From Carpediemonas membranifera (taxonomy: Eukaryota > Fornicata): 64,000 nucleotides of DNA. Positions 47,678-57,598 of this stretch are shown piece by piece. The notes beneath the pieces were generated by a model. The model did no database searches, had not been told where the DNA came from, and worked only from the letters and a program-made list of their open reading frames with translations. The DNA lies in contig JAHDYR010000014.1 in the NCBI GenBank assembly GCA_019828565.1, positions 186,001 through 250,000 on the forward strand, in the 5' to 3' direction. A program made the position numbers and the translations under genes. Numbering within the stretch: position 1 is the stretch's first letter; the number at the start of each line of letters is the position of its first letter.

Positions 47678-48103
47678 TCAGTTGAACACGACACGATCAT
47701 CAGCCACAGCCCACCCCAGTCCGCCACTGACGTCGTCCACCCCTATCTCAAGTCTGTTGTACATATGCCGGCCGACATCCTCGGGCATCTGGTCGGCCAT
47801 CGGCATTGCTTGGTGCGGGATGCGGGATTTCGTGATGTCAATGGCGTTTGGCTCGTAAATAGGAATCCCAGTCTTATCAGATAGGTATCTCTTCTGCCGC
47901 TCGACGAGGTTTCCTACTCCTGCATGTTTGATGAACGAGAGCACTGGGAACATGATCGAATCAATCTGCATTCGTATCGAAACATCTGAAGGACAGAGCT
48001 CTGAGCTTTCTACAGCTCTATGTGTTGTGTGTGAGGCATACAAGTCCTTTGGCTCAGGAGAGACCGAGAGAATTTTGGTCATTTTTCGTCTGTTCATTTG
48101 CAT
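47678..48103 (-). CDS. Uncharacterised small protein (141 residues)
   Basis: Begins at the ATG at 48103 (MQMNRRKMTKIL), with alternative starts at 48097 and 48082. It has no signal peptide or membrane segment. I do not recognise a domain. The segment SIMFPVLSFIKHAGVGNLVE and the following NAIDITKSRIPHQAMPMADQ look like an ordered protein rather than chance. It is convergent with the RCC1-like gene (15 bp apart) and shares a ~160-bp divergent gap with the coiled-coil gene at 48267. A shadow frame on the other strand is weaker. Confidence 0.5.
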   Translation of the reverse strand: MQMNRRKMTKILSVSPEPKDLYASHTTHRAVESSELCPSDVSIRMQIDSIMFPVLSFIKHAGVGNLVERQKRYLSDKTGIPIYEPNAIDITKSRIPHQAMPMADQMPEDVGRHMYNRLEIGVDDVSGGLGWAVADDRVVFN

Positions 48104-48266
48104 TGGAGTTGCTGTCGCCGCGAATCAATCATGTGAATATATTTGGGCTGGGCCTGTTCCTGAGTCACCCAGCATTGCAACAGACTCTGTATGAAATTTG
48201 TCATAAACTGCACATTACTTTAACCTGCACAGTAGAAAATTCGCCGTCCGATTGGCTACATCAGCA

Positions 48267-48773
48267 ATGTACAACGGAATTGGGGGATTTCAAAAGCAGA
48301 GCATCATGAACCGTCCCATTAGGGCGCCATCTACAAAGAACGAAACAACTCTGGAGAAGGAATACATGCGTGAACAGCGTCGTCTCGAGCTGATCAGAGA
48401 GAAGCAGGAAGAGCGTGAATACGAGCGCCTCCGCGCATTGTATGGGACAGAAGAGGATAAGCGTGAGATCCAAGCGAGGCTCAAGTCCGAGATTGATGCA
48501 CTCGTTGATGCCAGGAAGAGCCTCGATGAGCAGGAGAAGATGGAGGAGGAGCGCTTCAAGGCCGAGTTCGAGGACCAGATCAAGTTTGCCGAGTTCATCG
48601 AGCAAGATCACAACGAGGCCCGCAAGGAGTATGAGCGGTATGTGCTCGAAGAGAACCTGCGGCTTGAAGAGGCTGCCAAGCGGGCCAAGGACGAGGAGAG
48701 AGACATGGAGGTTGAGGAGGACATCAGAAGACCCGACTTCTTCAAGCAGGCGTTCATGCGGTCCTTCAGGTAG
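48267..48773 (+). CDS. Small coiled-coil protein, possibly flagellar
   Basis: 168 residues from the ATG at 48267 (MYNGIGGFQKQS). After a ~25-residue basic leader the chain is one long charged helix with heptads (LEKEYMREQRRLELIREKQE and onward) ending RRPDFFKQAFMRSFR. Size and composition resemble small microtubule-associated coiled coils of axonemes such as RIB43A-like or other inner microtubule proteins, but no diagnostic motif is present, so this is a suggestion only. Just after the stop a TTGTAAATC element may be a 3'-end signal. Confidence 0.65.
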   Translation: MYNGIGGFQKQSIMNRPIRAPSTKNETTLEKEYMREQRRLELIREKQEEREYERLRALYGTEEDKREIQARLKSEIDALVDARKSLDEQEKMEEERFKAEFEDQIKFAEFIEQDHNEARKEYERYVLEENLRLEEAAKRAKDEERDMEVEEDIRRPDFFKQAFMRSFR

Positions 48774-49461
48774 AGGGGGAATTGTAAATCAGCTTCAAAG
48801 ACACGCTCAGCGAGCAGCTGGCCACTGAACGGTCCCTGCATCCACACGGCGGTGTCTCCAGACTCTAGGCACTACTCGAACGGGTCGTACCCCAAAGTCA
48901 AAGACGAGCATTGCCTGCAGGGAACAAGGGAATAATAAAAATCAGACCCGCCCCGCGTCAGTGTACTAGGGCACACGCCAGGCACGGGATATTTAACGCT
49001 CCTGTCTCATCTTAGAATACTCAGGTCGACCTTGCATGTAATGAACGAACTTATGACGCAGTCCTGGTTATGTGGGATACACCGGACGCAATACAGGCAC
49101 GAGGCAAAGATCCGAAATGATGCTGTCTTCTGATCCCGATTGGGGGGCTGCGACTTGAGATCCGATCGGATCGTTTTGCCTGATATTTGTTGACTGACTG
49201 GCCATACGAGAAAGCTCCTATTTACCCGCCCTGCATGAGTTCTAGAGTTCGTTGACCGAGTGATTGTGCCGAACCGGCTCTACACGTCAGTCAGCCCATC
49301 ATCCTGGGCATGTCAGTGGATAAAACTGATTGTAACGATGCATGCCTTGCCAACCACCTGGTCCTTGCATCAACAAGGCCCAAGCCTGTCTGACGGTCGG
49401 GTGTCAAAAGATCAGGGGCGGCAGTTTTGCCACTTTCGTCACACCATATCAAAAGCCTCAA
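48774..49461. other. Long intergenic region before the AMPK-like kinase
   Basis: About 690 bp. The kinase frame stays open from an ATG at 49342 but without conserved residues. The rest contains no recognisable gene or tRNA. TTGTAAATC at 48783-48791 follows the upstream stop. Confidence 0.4.
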
Positions 49462-51447
49462 ATGGCAGAAAGGAGGCGTGTTTCGAGGCATGCGAATGCC
49501 TCAAACGGATCAGCCAGTATCAAAGTAGTAGGGGACTACAAGATCGGCAAGACACTAGGATCAGGTGGGTTCGGCGAGGTCTTTCTCGGCGTTCACACGA
49601 AAACTGGCCGCTCAGTTGCTGTGAAGTCTCTCTCTCGCACTAAGATCCGCGAACTTCACATGGGGGAGAAGATTCAGCGAGAGATCAACATTCTGAAGCT
49701 CTTCAGGCACCCTCACATTATCAGGTTGTACGAGGTCCTCGAGACGGAGCACTCAATCTACCTAATAATGGAGCACGTCAGCGGTGGAGAGCTGTTCGAC
49801 TTCATCGTGTCCCAAACCATCACGGAAGACACCGCCAGGCGCTTCTTCCAGCAGCTCATCTCTGCAGTGTCCTACTGCCACGCCCATCAGGTTGTCCACC
49901 GCGACCTGAAGCCCGAGAATGTGCTGCTGTCCCCCCAGCGTTCCATCAAGCTGGCCGACTTCGGTCTCTCCAACATCATGGCCGACGGCGACTTCCTGTC
50001 GACGAGCTGCGGCAGCCCCAACTATGCTGCCCCCGAGGTGGTCTCGGGCAAGCACTACATCGGCCCGCACGTCGACGTCTGGTCCTGCGGCATCATCCTG
50101 TTCGCCCTACTAACGGGATCGCTGCCATTCGACGACTACAAGCTCCCCAACCTATTCGCCAAGATTAAGAAGGCGGACTTTCATATGCCCTCATCAGTTC
50201 CTGCAGGCGCCCAGGATCTCATTAGGAAGATGCTCGTCGTCCAGCCTGAGAATCGTATCACCATTGAGGGGATCCGAAAGCACGATTGGTTTAGACAGGA
50301 CCTCCCCCCCTACATCGACAAGCTGTTCGACTCCCAGCTTCCAGTCGAGACACTCAGACCTGACCCGAGCATCACAACAGAACTACTCTCCCGCGGCTTC
50401 ACTCTAGAGGAGCTGGATGACGCCATCGCCAACGAGGACCACGAGAGTAGAGTGCTCGTGGCGTACCACCTGCTCGCTGACATGCTGGACGTCGTTGACC
50501 CCACCCCCGACGTCGACCATCCGTTCAGAGACAGTGTGTTCAGCACCTACGTCTCCGATGCATCCCCCACGAAGCTGACCAGGGCTCTCTACCCCCCCAC
50601 CCCCACGGCGAAAGACAGGGACATGGCGCTCGACCTCAACGGAGACAACGTGCTCGTGATCCCGGCCACATACATGCCGAGCCCCGAGCTGGACGACGTC
50701 GTCTTCTCCAATCCCGGGTCTGTGGATTCTGTCACCATGGAGCTCAACACCCACTACGCCGAGAAGGGCCAAGTCGACACGTCCCCCAACCACCGGGCTA
50801 TCAAGCTCGGTGCCAGGGAGCGTGCTAGGTTCGTACTGGGCTTCACCATGCGGCGGACATCGCTCGCCACCCCCATGAACGTGGTATGCGTCATCCTTGT
50901 GGTCCTGAGAGATCTTGGATACGAGTGGAAGATCGGCCGGTCCATCGTGAGGGTCCAGAGCGTCCAGCAGCTGAGAGCTGAACATAACACGGGACAGCCG
51001 ACCGCCCCGATGAGCACACTAACCCCTGATGCCGCGGCCGGTGACATCCTGCCAGATAGTGACAAGATCGGCGAGATGAATGGGGGCCAGCCGCCCAAAA
51101 AGAAAAAGCGGGACCAGCCTAACGCATTTAATCTTAAGTTTAAGGTGACTCCATCGAGTGCGAAGGCCAAAGCTGACCTCGAGCTGAGATTTGGGCTATC
51201 TATCTTTACTCTGTACGATAGCCACCGGTATCTCGTCGATATCAAGAGATTGTACGGCGAATCTATGAGATTCATGCAACGGGCCAAGGATTTGATCTCG
51301 ACCCTCTCTGATCCTGAGACAATCAAGGCGGCCTGTGCCGAGCTTGGTATGAAGGTTCCCAGCGACCTGTCCGCCGTCCGTGAGGTGTTGCCTCAAGGAG
51401 AGATGTCCCCGCGTCAGCTGTCGACGCTCAGTCCGCTCAATGTTTGA
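49462..51447 (+). CDS. AMPK/SNF1-type catalytic alpha subunit
   Basis: A 661-residue kinase. Residues 26-280 form the catalytic domain: GSGGFGEVF (33-41), AVKSL with Lys 55, VVHRDLKPENVLL, ADFGLSN, and the activation loop STSCGSPNYAAPEV with the Thr (about 180) that upstream kinases phosphorylate in AMPK. A UBA-like auto-inhibitory segment follows (LLSRGFTLEELDDAIANEDH, about 300-340). After an acidic linker, the C-terminal KA1-like regulatory domain begins at about 455 (FVLGFTMRRTSLATPMNVVC, then LRDLGYEWKI), and its last part (LELRFGLSIFTLYDSHRYLV) follows an insert with a PKKKKR nuclear-localisation-like stretch. It senses energy with beta and gamma partners. An upstream ATG at 49342 would add 40 non-conserved residues. 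Confidence 0.9.
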   Translation: MAERRRVSRHANASNGSASIKVVGDYKIGKTLGSGGFGEVFLGVHTKTGRSVAVKSLSRTKIRELHMGEKIQREINILKLFRHPHIIRLYEVLETEHSIYLIMEHVSGGELFDFIVSQTITEDTARRFFQQLISAVSYCHAHQVVHRDLKPENVLLSPQRSIKLADFGLSNIMADGDFLSTSCGSPNYAAPEVVSGKHYIGPHVDVWSCGIILFALLTGSLPFDDYKLPNLFAKIKKADFHMPSSVPAGAQDLIRKMLVVQPENRITIEGIRKHDWFRQDLPPYIDKLFDSQLPVETLRPDPSITTELLSRGFTLEELDDAIANEDHESRVLVAYHLLADMLDVVDPTPDVDHPFRDSVFSTYVSDASPTKLTRALYPPTPTAKDRDMALDLNGDNVLVIPATYMPSPELDDVVFSNPGSVDSVTMELNTHYAEKGQVDTSPNHRAIKLGARERARFVLGFTMRRTSLATPMNVVCVILVVLRDLGYEWKIGRSIVRVQSVQQLRAEHNTGQPTAPMSTLTPDAAAGDILPDSDKIGEMNGGQPPKKKKRDQPNAFNLKFKVTPSSAKAKADLELRFGLSIFTLYDSHRYLVDIKRLYGESMRFMQRAKDLISTLSDPETIKAACAELGMKVPSDLSAVREVLPQGEMSPRQLSTLSPLNV

Positions 51448-51763
51448 TGTTTTGAAGCATGCTAGTTTGAACCATTGTAAATCACGGCGTGAACTCGGCT
51501 TGGGTGTAACATAGCTGGTGTGACCCATTCGATGGCTTGGTGAAAGATAAGAGCCTGCGACATATTTCGTGACACGCCTTCATGTCAGGTCGACGGTCAT
51601 CATGACGGGAAGACTGGTAATAGTTTCTATGTCGCTTATGAACAATGTACAAGCGATAACACATCATAGCGTGGCGTGTATCGTCTGCTATTGCCAGATC
51701 AATCCGGGGAATTGATTTGACAGATTTGCGCTGACACGTTGCTGACTCAGCAGAAATCGTCAG
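51448..51763. other. Intergenic region with BiP promoter motif
   Basis: About 315 bp. TTGTAAATC at 51476-51484 follows the kinase stop. Close to the BiP ATG lies GGAATTGATTTGACAGATTTGC (two overlapping elements, 51708-51729), near-identical to 4141-4163. Confidence 0.55.
51710..51731 (+). promoter_or_regulatory. Shared promoter element AATTGATTTG..AGATTTGCGC before BiP
   Basis: The element ends 32 bp before the BiP ATG. The same arrangement (ATTGATTTGCCGGATTTGC) lies just before the ATG at 4174. The AGATTTGCGC half is also half of the palindrome at 17427-17442. Confidence 0.5.
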
Positions 51764-53662
51764 ATGACGAAACTCCTTCTTGTTCTAACCATATTGGCCC
51801 TTGTGGCTGCTGAGACGATCATTGGCATCGATCTCGGCACTACATACTCCTGTGTTGCCGTCCAGAAGGACGGCCATGTTGAAATCATTGCCAATGACCT
51901 TGGCAACCGTATTACTCCATCCTTCGTCTCCTTTACGGAGACTGAGCGTGTTGCTGGCGACGCTGCCAAGACCATGTCCGCCTCCAACCCCCTCAACACC
52001 ATCTTTGACGTCAAGCGCCTCATCGGCCGTGAGTTCTCCGACCCCGAGGTCCAGCGCGACAAGAAGCTCCTCCCCTTCAAGATTGTCGAGCACGACAGCA
52101 AGCCCTACATCAAGGCTCAGGTCAAGGGCGAGGACAAGCTCATGTCCCCCGAGGAGATCTCTGCCATCATCCTCACAAAGATGAAGCAGATCGCCGAAGA
52201 CTACCTTGGCGAGCCCGTCGAGAAGGCCGTTGTTACCGTGCCCGCCTACTTCAACAACGCCCAGCGCTCAGCCACCAAGGACGCCGGCCGCATCGCCGGT
52301 CTGGACGTCGTTCGCATGATCAACGAGCCCACTGCCGCTGCCATCGCATACGGCCTCAACAAGGAGGACGAGCGCAACATCCTCGTCTTTGATCTCGGTG
52401 GCGGTACCTTCGATGTCTCCGTCCTCAACATCATCGACGGCGTCTTCGAGGCCATCGCTACCTCTGGCGACACTCACCTCGGCGGTGAGGACTTCGACCA
52501 GCGCGTTATGGACTATATGGTCGGGCAGTTTAAGGCTAAGCACGACAAGGATCTCCGCGCCTCCCCCCGTGCCATCCAGCGCCTCCGCCGCGAGATTGAG
52601 AAGGCCAAGCGCACTCTGTCAACCCAGATGCGTACCACCATCGAGATTGAGTCCATCATGGCCGGCATCGACTTCTCTGAGACCCTCACCCGCGCCAAGT
52701 TCGAGGACCTCAACGCTGATCTTTTCAAGAAGACCCTTGAGCCTGTGAAGCAAGTTCTCAAGGACTCTGGCCTCCGCAAGTCCGAGATTGACGAGGTTGT
52801 GCTCGTCGGCGGGTCGACCCGCATCCCCAAGGTGCAGCAGATGCTGTCTGACTTCTTCAACGGCAAGGAGCTCCACAAGTCCATCAACCCCGACGAGGCC
52901 GTCGCCTATGGCGCTGCCGTCCAGGGTGCCATCCTCTCTGGCGACGAGAAGCGCGCCCTCCTCATCGACATTAACCCCCTCACGCTCGGCATCGAGACCA
53001 CCGGCGGCGTCATGACCAAGATCGTCGAGCGCGGCACCTCAATCCCGTGCAAGCGCGAGCAGATCTTCACCACGGCGGCCGATAACCAGCCCTCTGTCCG
53101 CATCCAGGTCTTTGAGGGCGAGCGGGCAATGACTGCGGACAACCACGAGCTCGGGGAGTTCGACCTGACCGGAATTCCCCCGGCTCAGCGCGGCGTCCCC
53201 CAGATTGAAGTAACGTTCGAGATTGACAGCGACGGCATCCTTACCGTCTCGGCCCTCGACAAGGGCACTGGCAACACTAACCACGTCGTCATCAAGCACG
53301 AGGCCGGCCGTCTTTCGAAGGACGAGATCGACCGCCTTGTAGAGGAGGCGCAGGCACACGAGGAGGAGGATAAGGTCATCAGGGAGCGCGTACAGGCCAG
53401 GAACAACCTCGAGGGCCTCGCGTACCAGTATAAGCAGCAGGTTACCGACGACGACAAGCTTGGCGACAAGCTTGCCGAGGATGACAAGGAGACCATCCTT
53501 GAGGCCGTCAAGGAGACCCTCGCCTGGCTCGACAGCAACCCCGAGGCCTCCGCTGAGGAGTACCAGGAGAAGACGGCCGAGCTCGAGAAGGTGACGAACC
53601 CCATTGTCGCCAAGGTCTACGCGGAGCAGGGCGGCGAGGATTACACGCACGACGAGCTTTAA
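51764..53662 (+). CDS. ER Hsp70 chaperone BiP
   Basis: A 632-residue Hsp70. The first ~17 residues form a signal peptide ([14 protein letters not shown]) followed directly by [15 protein letters not shown], the ATP-binding phosphate-1 motif. Further signatures are [13 protein letters not shown] and [14 protein letters not shown]. The substrate-binding domain follows, and the chain ends THDEL, an ER-retention signal. Its role is protein folding and translocation in the ER lumen. Length is slightly short for BiP (usually ~650) because of a shorter leader and tail. Codons are strongly C-ending, as in other highly expressed genes here. It converges with the gene at 53716, with 53 bp between stops containing AGTAAATC. 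Confidence 0.97.
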   Translation: MTKLLLVLTILALVAAETIIGIDLGTTYSCVAVQKDGHVEIIANDLGNRITPSFVSFTETERVAGDAAKTMSASNPLNTIFDVKRLIGREFSDPEVQRDKKLLPFKIVEHDSKPYIKAQVKGEDKLMSPEEISAIILTKMKQIAEDYLGEPVEKAVVTVPAYFNNAQRSATKDAGRIAGLDVVRMINEPTAAAIAYGLNKEDERNILVFDLGGGTFDVSVLNIIDGVFEAIATSGDTHLGGEDFDQRVMDYMVGQFKAKHDKDLRASPRAIQRLRREIEKAKRTLSTQMRTTIEIESIMAGIDFSETLTRAKFEDLNADLFKKTLEPVKQVLKDSGLRKSEIDEVVLVGGSTRIPKVQQMLSDFFNGKELHKSINPDEAVAYGAAVQGAILSGDEKRALLIDINPLTLGIETTGGVMTKIVERGTSIPCKREQIFTTAADNQPSVRIQVFEGERAMTADNHELGEFDLTGIPPAQRGVPQIEVTFEIDSDGILTVSALDKGTGNTNHVVIKHEAGRLSKDEIDRLVEEAQAHEEEDKVIRERVQARNNLEGLAYQYKQQVTDDDKLGDKLAEDDKETILEAVKETLAWLDSNPEASAEEYQEKTAELEKVTNPIVAKVYAEQGGEDYTHDEL

Positions 53663-53715
53663 TGAGTAAACATAGGGCACTGTAACTGTAAGGTAACTAT
53701 AGTAAATCACCCGCA

Positions 53716-55653
53716 TCACCACACAGCCTTCCCACGGCACCGCATGACGATGGTCCGGTCGACCTCGGTCAATTCCTCGCTGACAGAACCCCACACGTCT
53801 GGCGCCCTGTCTTTGAGTGCCCCAAGAGCAAGCGTGGCGAACATCTGGACGCGGGTATCAGGGTGGGGAACGAGTGTAACAAGTGTCGCGGCCACCTCGG
53901 ACATGAAGGGTGCTATCTCGGCCCTGCTCTTGGTCGAGAACTCAGTACAGACATCGCGGAGGACAGCACTGAGCGAGGCGTCATTGCTGGCGTGTTTCAA
54001 GGCAGAGATGAAGTCGGTGCCCTCCTGGTGCTCGGGCATCGCTGGGAAGTTCGCGCTGACCTTGCATGGCTCTAATAAACCAATAGCAATGCCCCTGACG
54101 CTCTGGTTGACCCGGTTTGACTCCATAGCAGCATCCACAGCAGTCGGTACGGCCCGATACAGTGCGGTCAACACCGACCCAGCCGCAACAGAGACGGCGG
54201 CGTCGTCATGGTCGAGGAAGCCGGCAGCAGTGATGGTGGCGTCGACAGCGGCGTTGTGCTGGACGTCGGTCAGCCCGAGACCCAGCGAGTCGGCCAGACG
54301 CTCGAGAGCAGACGCCACGGCCGACTCTGACCCGACCCGCGGGAGTGACTGTACGGAGTCGAGACTCGCTGACTCAATAGCCGCAGGAGGGTCATCCACG
54401 GGCATGCTCTGGGTGACTACTGGGATGGTGCGGGGCACAGGGGCAGCGGTGGGGGCAGTAGAGTGTGGGTCGGGGCTGAGAGGCGGAGCAGTGAGGATGT
54501 CACTGTCCAGTGAGACGCTGAAGCTGCTGAACTCCACAGTGTCGTCATCAGCAGGGGCGGGGGCCGGCTGTGGCTGGGGTAACGCGTTGTCGAGAGCGGG
54601 GATCCTGGGCGGCAGCCGAATCATGCTCTGACGCCTGTTGACCCCAGTCGCCGGCAGCTCTGGTCTCGGCTGGACGGACAGTGTTGCGAACGTCGCCGTG
54701 GGCTTCACCGGTGCATGTGGCGGGACTCCCCCGCTGAGCCCCGTCTTCGGCAGCATGGACACGTTCACCGAGCCAGTGGACCGGGCTGGCTTGGGCGCCG
54801 TCTTCCGCCCCAACCCGAACTTGATGCTCTCGCTGGGTTGGCCCAGTCCCTTCATCGTCACCCCCCCAAGTGTGGTCCGTCTTGATCCATCCTGGCCTTG
54901 GGGTAGACCTGGCGCCATAGTAAAGCTGATAGTACCTGTCCGTATGCCGCTAGTAGGTCTGACACCACTCGCCGTCGCCCCTTCCTTGGCCATCTCGCGG
55001 ATGCTCGGGTCCTTGTCGCCACTAAGGGTCCGCAGGGCTTCCTGGACACTCTCTACAGTGCCCGGCTTAGGTCTTTGGGGCTGGTTCTCAAGGTATGTCG
55101 TCAGCAGTGACACTACAGCCGATCTGACGTGACTCGACTTCTCAACCTTGAACGACGCCCGGCTACAAAGGGTCTGGATCTTGCCATCACGTACCATGTT
55201 GCCCTCAACCAGCTCCTGCAGCGTTAGCACAGCATCTTGCCTGCTGATGCTCTTGGTGGTGCCGGTTTGCTTCATCACGTCGTCGAAGATGAAATTGACG
55301 AACTTACGGAAGAATGTCTTGGCCACAGTGTTAGTGTCCTCTTGCCTCAGGCGCTCGTTCATGCGGCGGACAGCATCGTGGGCGGAGGAAGAGGCTTGAG
55401 TGCGTTCACACAGGAGCTCCAGCAGGATGACGTCCTTGAGGTCGAATACAACCTTAAAGACATTGTCAGCATCGGGATGAACTTCACCGAGGTCGCCAAG
55501 ACTGGCCATCGCATCCCTTCGCTGCTCCCAGCGGTCTTCAATGGACTCTTTCGACGTATCAAGCAATGTAGCCTTGATTTCCCGATAGTCATCCGGTATT
55601 AACGTCATGAACTCCTCATCGTCCGACTCATAGTCATCATAAGGCTCCAACAT
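53716..55653 (-). CDS. HEAT/TOG-like helical repeat protein, uncharacterised
   Basis: 645 residues from the ATG at 55653 (MLEPYDDYESDDEEF). Residues about 30-210 look like paired helices of a HEAT/TOG array (RDAMASLGDLGEVHPDADNV, then SSHVRSAVVSLLTTYL and DKDPSIREMAKEG). A Pro/Thr-rich disordered middle (about 215-430) is followed by a second helical-repeat block (about 450-645: ALERLADSLG, FATLALGALKDRAPDVWG). TOG-domain families such as CLASP combine two such blocks with a basic linker, but the tubulin-binding residues are not clear, so this is only a suggestion. It diverges from the gene at 55836. Confidence 0.65.
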   Translation of the reverse strand: MLEPYDDYESDDEEFMTLIPDDYREIKATLLDTSKESIEDRWEQRRDAMASLGDLGEVHPDADNVFKVVFDLKDVILLELLCERTQASSSAHDAVRRMNERLRQEDTNTVAKTFFRKFVNFIFDDVMKQTGTTKSISRQDAVLTLQELVEGNMVRDGKIQTLCSRASFKVEKSSHVRSAVVSLLTTYLENQPQRPKPGTVESVQEALRTLSGDKDPSIREMAKEGATASGVRPTSGIRTGTISFTMAPGLPQGQDGSRRTTLGGVTMKGLGQPSESIKFGLGRKTAPKPARSTGSVNVSMLPKTGLSGGVPPHAPVKPTATFATLSVQPRPELPATGVNRRQSMIRLPPRIPALDNALPQPQPAPAPADDDTVEFSSFSVSLDSDILTAPPLSPDPHSTAPTAAPVPRTIPVVTQSMPVDDPPAAIESASLDSVQSLPRVGSESAVASALERLADSLGLGLTDVQHNAAVDATITAAGFLDHDDAAVSVAAGSVLTALYRAVPTAVDAAMESNRVNQSVRGIAIGLLEPCKVSANFPAMPEHQEGTDFISALKHASNDASLSAVLRDVCTEFSTKSRAEIAPFMSEVAATLVTLVPHPDTRVQMFATLALGALKDRAPDVWGSVSEELTEVDRTIVMRCRGKAVW

Positions 55654-55835
55654 GGCTAAATGGGTTGAAGGGCCAAAAATCAACGAAATTCATCCGGCGC
55701 ACTAAACTGCACATCCGATGAATAGGTGACGGGGTGACGTCAACCGGCCATGGGGAATGCCGGCCTAGTCTCAAAGGTAGTTTTGAGGCAGTCGTTTTGG
55801 GAGGCTCAGAACAAAATACGAAGCAATTGCCGCCG

Positions 55836-56993
55836 ATGCCTCCAGTAACAGCAGGAACGGGAAGCAAACGCGTTGCACGAAAGAAAGTAGGCGAAGTAAG
55901 TACAGTTACGCTTTCGTTTCCGTCTGAAATGGATACAGCTGCTGGGAAAGAAACAAGGCCGTCAGCAACAGCGGCCGCAATCAAACGGCCCAAATCCACG
56001 ACGTTCATTCGAAAGGGATCTATCGATAAGGAGAGATTCGGCGAAGTGCGGCGGCCAACGTCCTCGATTGGCTCGCATGTCGCACCGCTCGTCTCGCCAC
56101 AGACCTCCCCGCGCTCGCACCTCTCGAGCCAAGCGCAGCCGAAGCTCAGAGCTGCCAAGACGCAGCTAATCGGAGGGCTGAACGACCAAATCCAATACGG
56201 CAAGTCAGCATCGGCCCGAAATGTTGTTGAAATGATGAACAACAGCCTCCGTATGCTGGAAAAGGAGCAGCTGCGGAGCAAGAGCACCGAGGTCAGCCCC
56301 AGGAGGACGTACGACATCCTCAGCAGCGACGACACTGACCTCCCCGAGCCCTTTGTGCCGCACGAGTCGCCGCGGACGCTGCTCCGGGGTCTGGACCCGA
56401 CACATCCTACCACGCCCGTCAGGTCGGGGAGCTCGAGCACTTTTACCCCCTACACTAAGCTGCCGACTCTGCCTGAGATACCGTCCCTCCCCGTGTTGGC
56501 GATTGGAGAGAGCAGCGAGGCCCTGGAGCCCATTGAGGTCGAGACTGGCGAGGCCTCATGCCAGACTGTACCCCCCGACGCCGTGGACAGCGGCTGCATG
56601 GCCACCCCCGCGTTGACCGCCACAGACACCCAGACAGCGGTTGTTACCATGGTGACGGAGGGCACAGACTACGACCCCCCTGGACCTGTCCACACTGCAG
56701 CAACACCGAGGCCTACGACACCGACACGGTCACCCCATGCCCCGCCCCGCTACTCGAGACACATCCCGTCCCCAGCACTTGGCACAGACTGCTCGTTCGT
56801 CGACGAGGGGATGGACTCAAACGTGAGTCATGCAGTCGATGCGTTCTTCGCAGAGTCATCGCCCGATTGTCTTGACGTTATTGCCCGGATTGGTGGACTT
56901 GACTTCAAGGAGTTTTTCGACGTGTCTACGTCTGATATGTCTCTGTTGGGCTTCTCCTCCCTGGACCTTGGTGATGTAGAGTTCATTGCATGA
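55836..56993 (+). CDS. Low-complexity disordered protein, uncharacterised
   Basis: About 385 residues from the ATG at 55836; the frame is open further up to 55734 without an ATG. The chain is rich in Ser, Thr and Pro. One short helical segment lies near residues 115-145 (GGLNDQIQYGKSASARNVVE, then MMNNSLRMLEKEQLRSKS). A conserved-looking C-terminal tail ends with a small acidic hydrophobic module (CLDVIARIGGLDFKEFFDVS). No family is recognised. The long open frame with codon use like its neighbours supports a real gene. It shares a ~180-bp divergent promoter gap with the HEAT-like gene. Confidence 0.55.
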   Translation: MPPVTAGTGSKRVARKKVGEVSTVTLSFPSEMDTAAGKETRPSATAAAIKRPKSTTFIRKGSIDKERFGEVRRPTSSIGSHVAPLVSPQTSPRSHLSSQAQPKLRAAKTQLIGGLNDQIQYGKSASARNVVEMMNNSLRMLEKEQLRSKSTEVSPRRTYDILSSDDTDLPEPFVPHESPRTLLRGLDPTHPTTPVRSGSSSTFTPYTKLPTLPEIPSLPVLAIGESSEALEPIEVETGEASCQTVPPDAVDSGCMATPALTATDTQTAVVTMVTEGTDYDPPGPVHTAATPRPTTPTRSPHAPPRYSRHIPSPALGTDCSFVDEGMDSNVSHAVDAFFAESSPDCLDVIARIGGLDFKEFFDVSTSDMSLLGFSSLDLGDVEFIA

Positions 56994-57175
56994 TGGCACA
57001 GGCTGGCATCTGCTCGGCATCATCACTTCATTCATTCGGATCTTTAAAACTAACACACGCATTGAGGTCGGGTGCTTGCTGGTAACGTGTGAGAGTGCTA
57101 TCATCGCCTGTCCCTCTCGAATTGACGAGATCGCAGATTACGACCATCAACAATGTGTTATTGAAGGGTCAAACT

Positions 57176-57510
57176 ATGTGTTGCACCATCGTCGTCTGCC
57201 CTCACTGCCACGCCCCCTACAAGCGAGTTCGTCCGCGTGATGACCAGCACGTTCACCCACATCGTGTGATGCTCTGCGAAAAACCACAGTGCCGTGGTGC
57301 TCAGTGGCGCGCAACAGTTCCTGATGCTCTGAATGTTGATCATCGGGACAAGAGTGCTGCAGAGAACATCCTGTGGCGTTCTCTTGCCACGGAAGATGAG
57401 CTCAGTGGCTCTCCGTTCAGTCGCACATCGATCCCACGTCTTCAAACATCATTCCAGTATCATCAATTGGCTAACCGCCAGCATTCGTCTACGGACGGAT
57501 CATGTTGTAC
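57176..57510 (+). pseudogene. Fanzor/TnpB-like nuclease C-terminal fragment (zinc ribbon plus RuvC-III)
   Basis: The open translation reads VVCPHCHAPYKR, then a second cysteine pair (CEKPQC), then DHRDKSAAENILWRSL. This is the order at the C-terminus of TnpB and its eukaryotic relatives, the Fanzor nucleases: a four-Cys zinc ribbon followed by the RuvC-III motif (consensus NRDxNAAxNIL) with the catalytic Asp. No N-terminal or RuvC-I/II part is present upstream, so it is a fragment. It has no stop and continues in frame into the receptor-like kinase at 57599. Downstream residues (FSRTSIPRL onward) match the decayed fragments in the 2.8-kb units. Confidence 0.65.
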
Positions 57511-57598
57511 AGTTTGGCACTTTGATCGTTCCTTTCAGGCCCTGTCTTGGAGGTTCGAAGAATGTGTTTATACTGCGCAACAAACAATGCATGGCCAC

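Noticed and set aside
57089-57598. Start of the receptor kinase at 57089
   Set aside because: The frame opens with GTG, passes through a nuclease-like fragment, and a clear signal peptide begins only at 57599.
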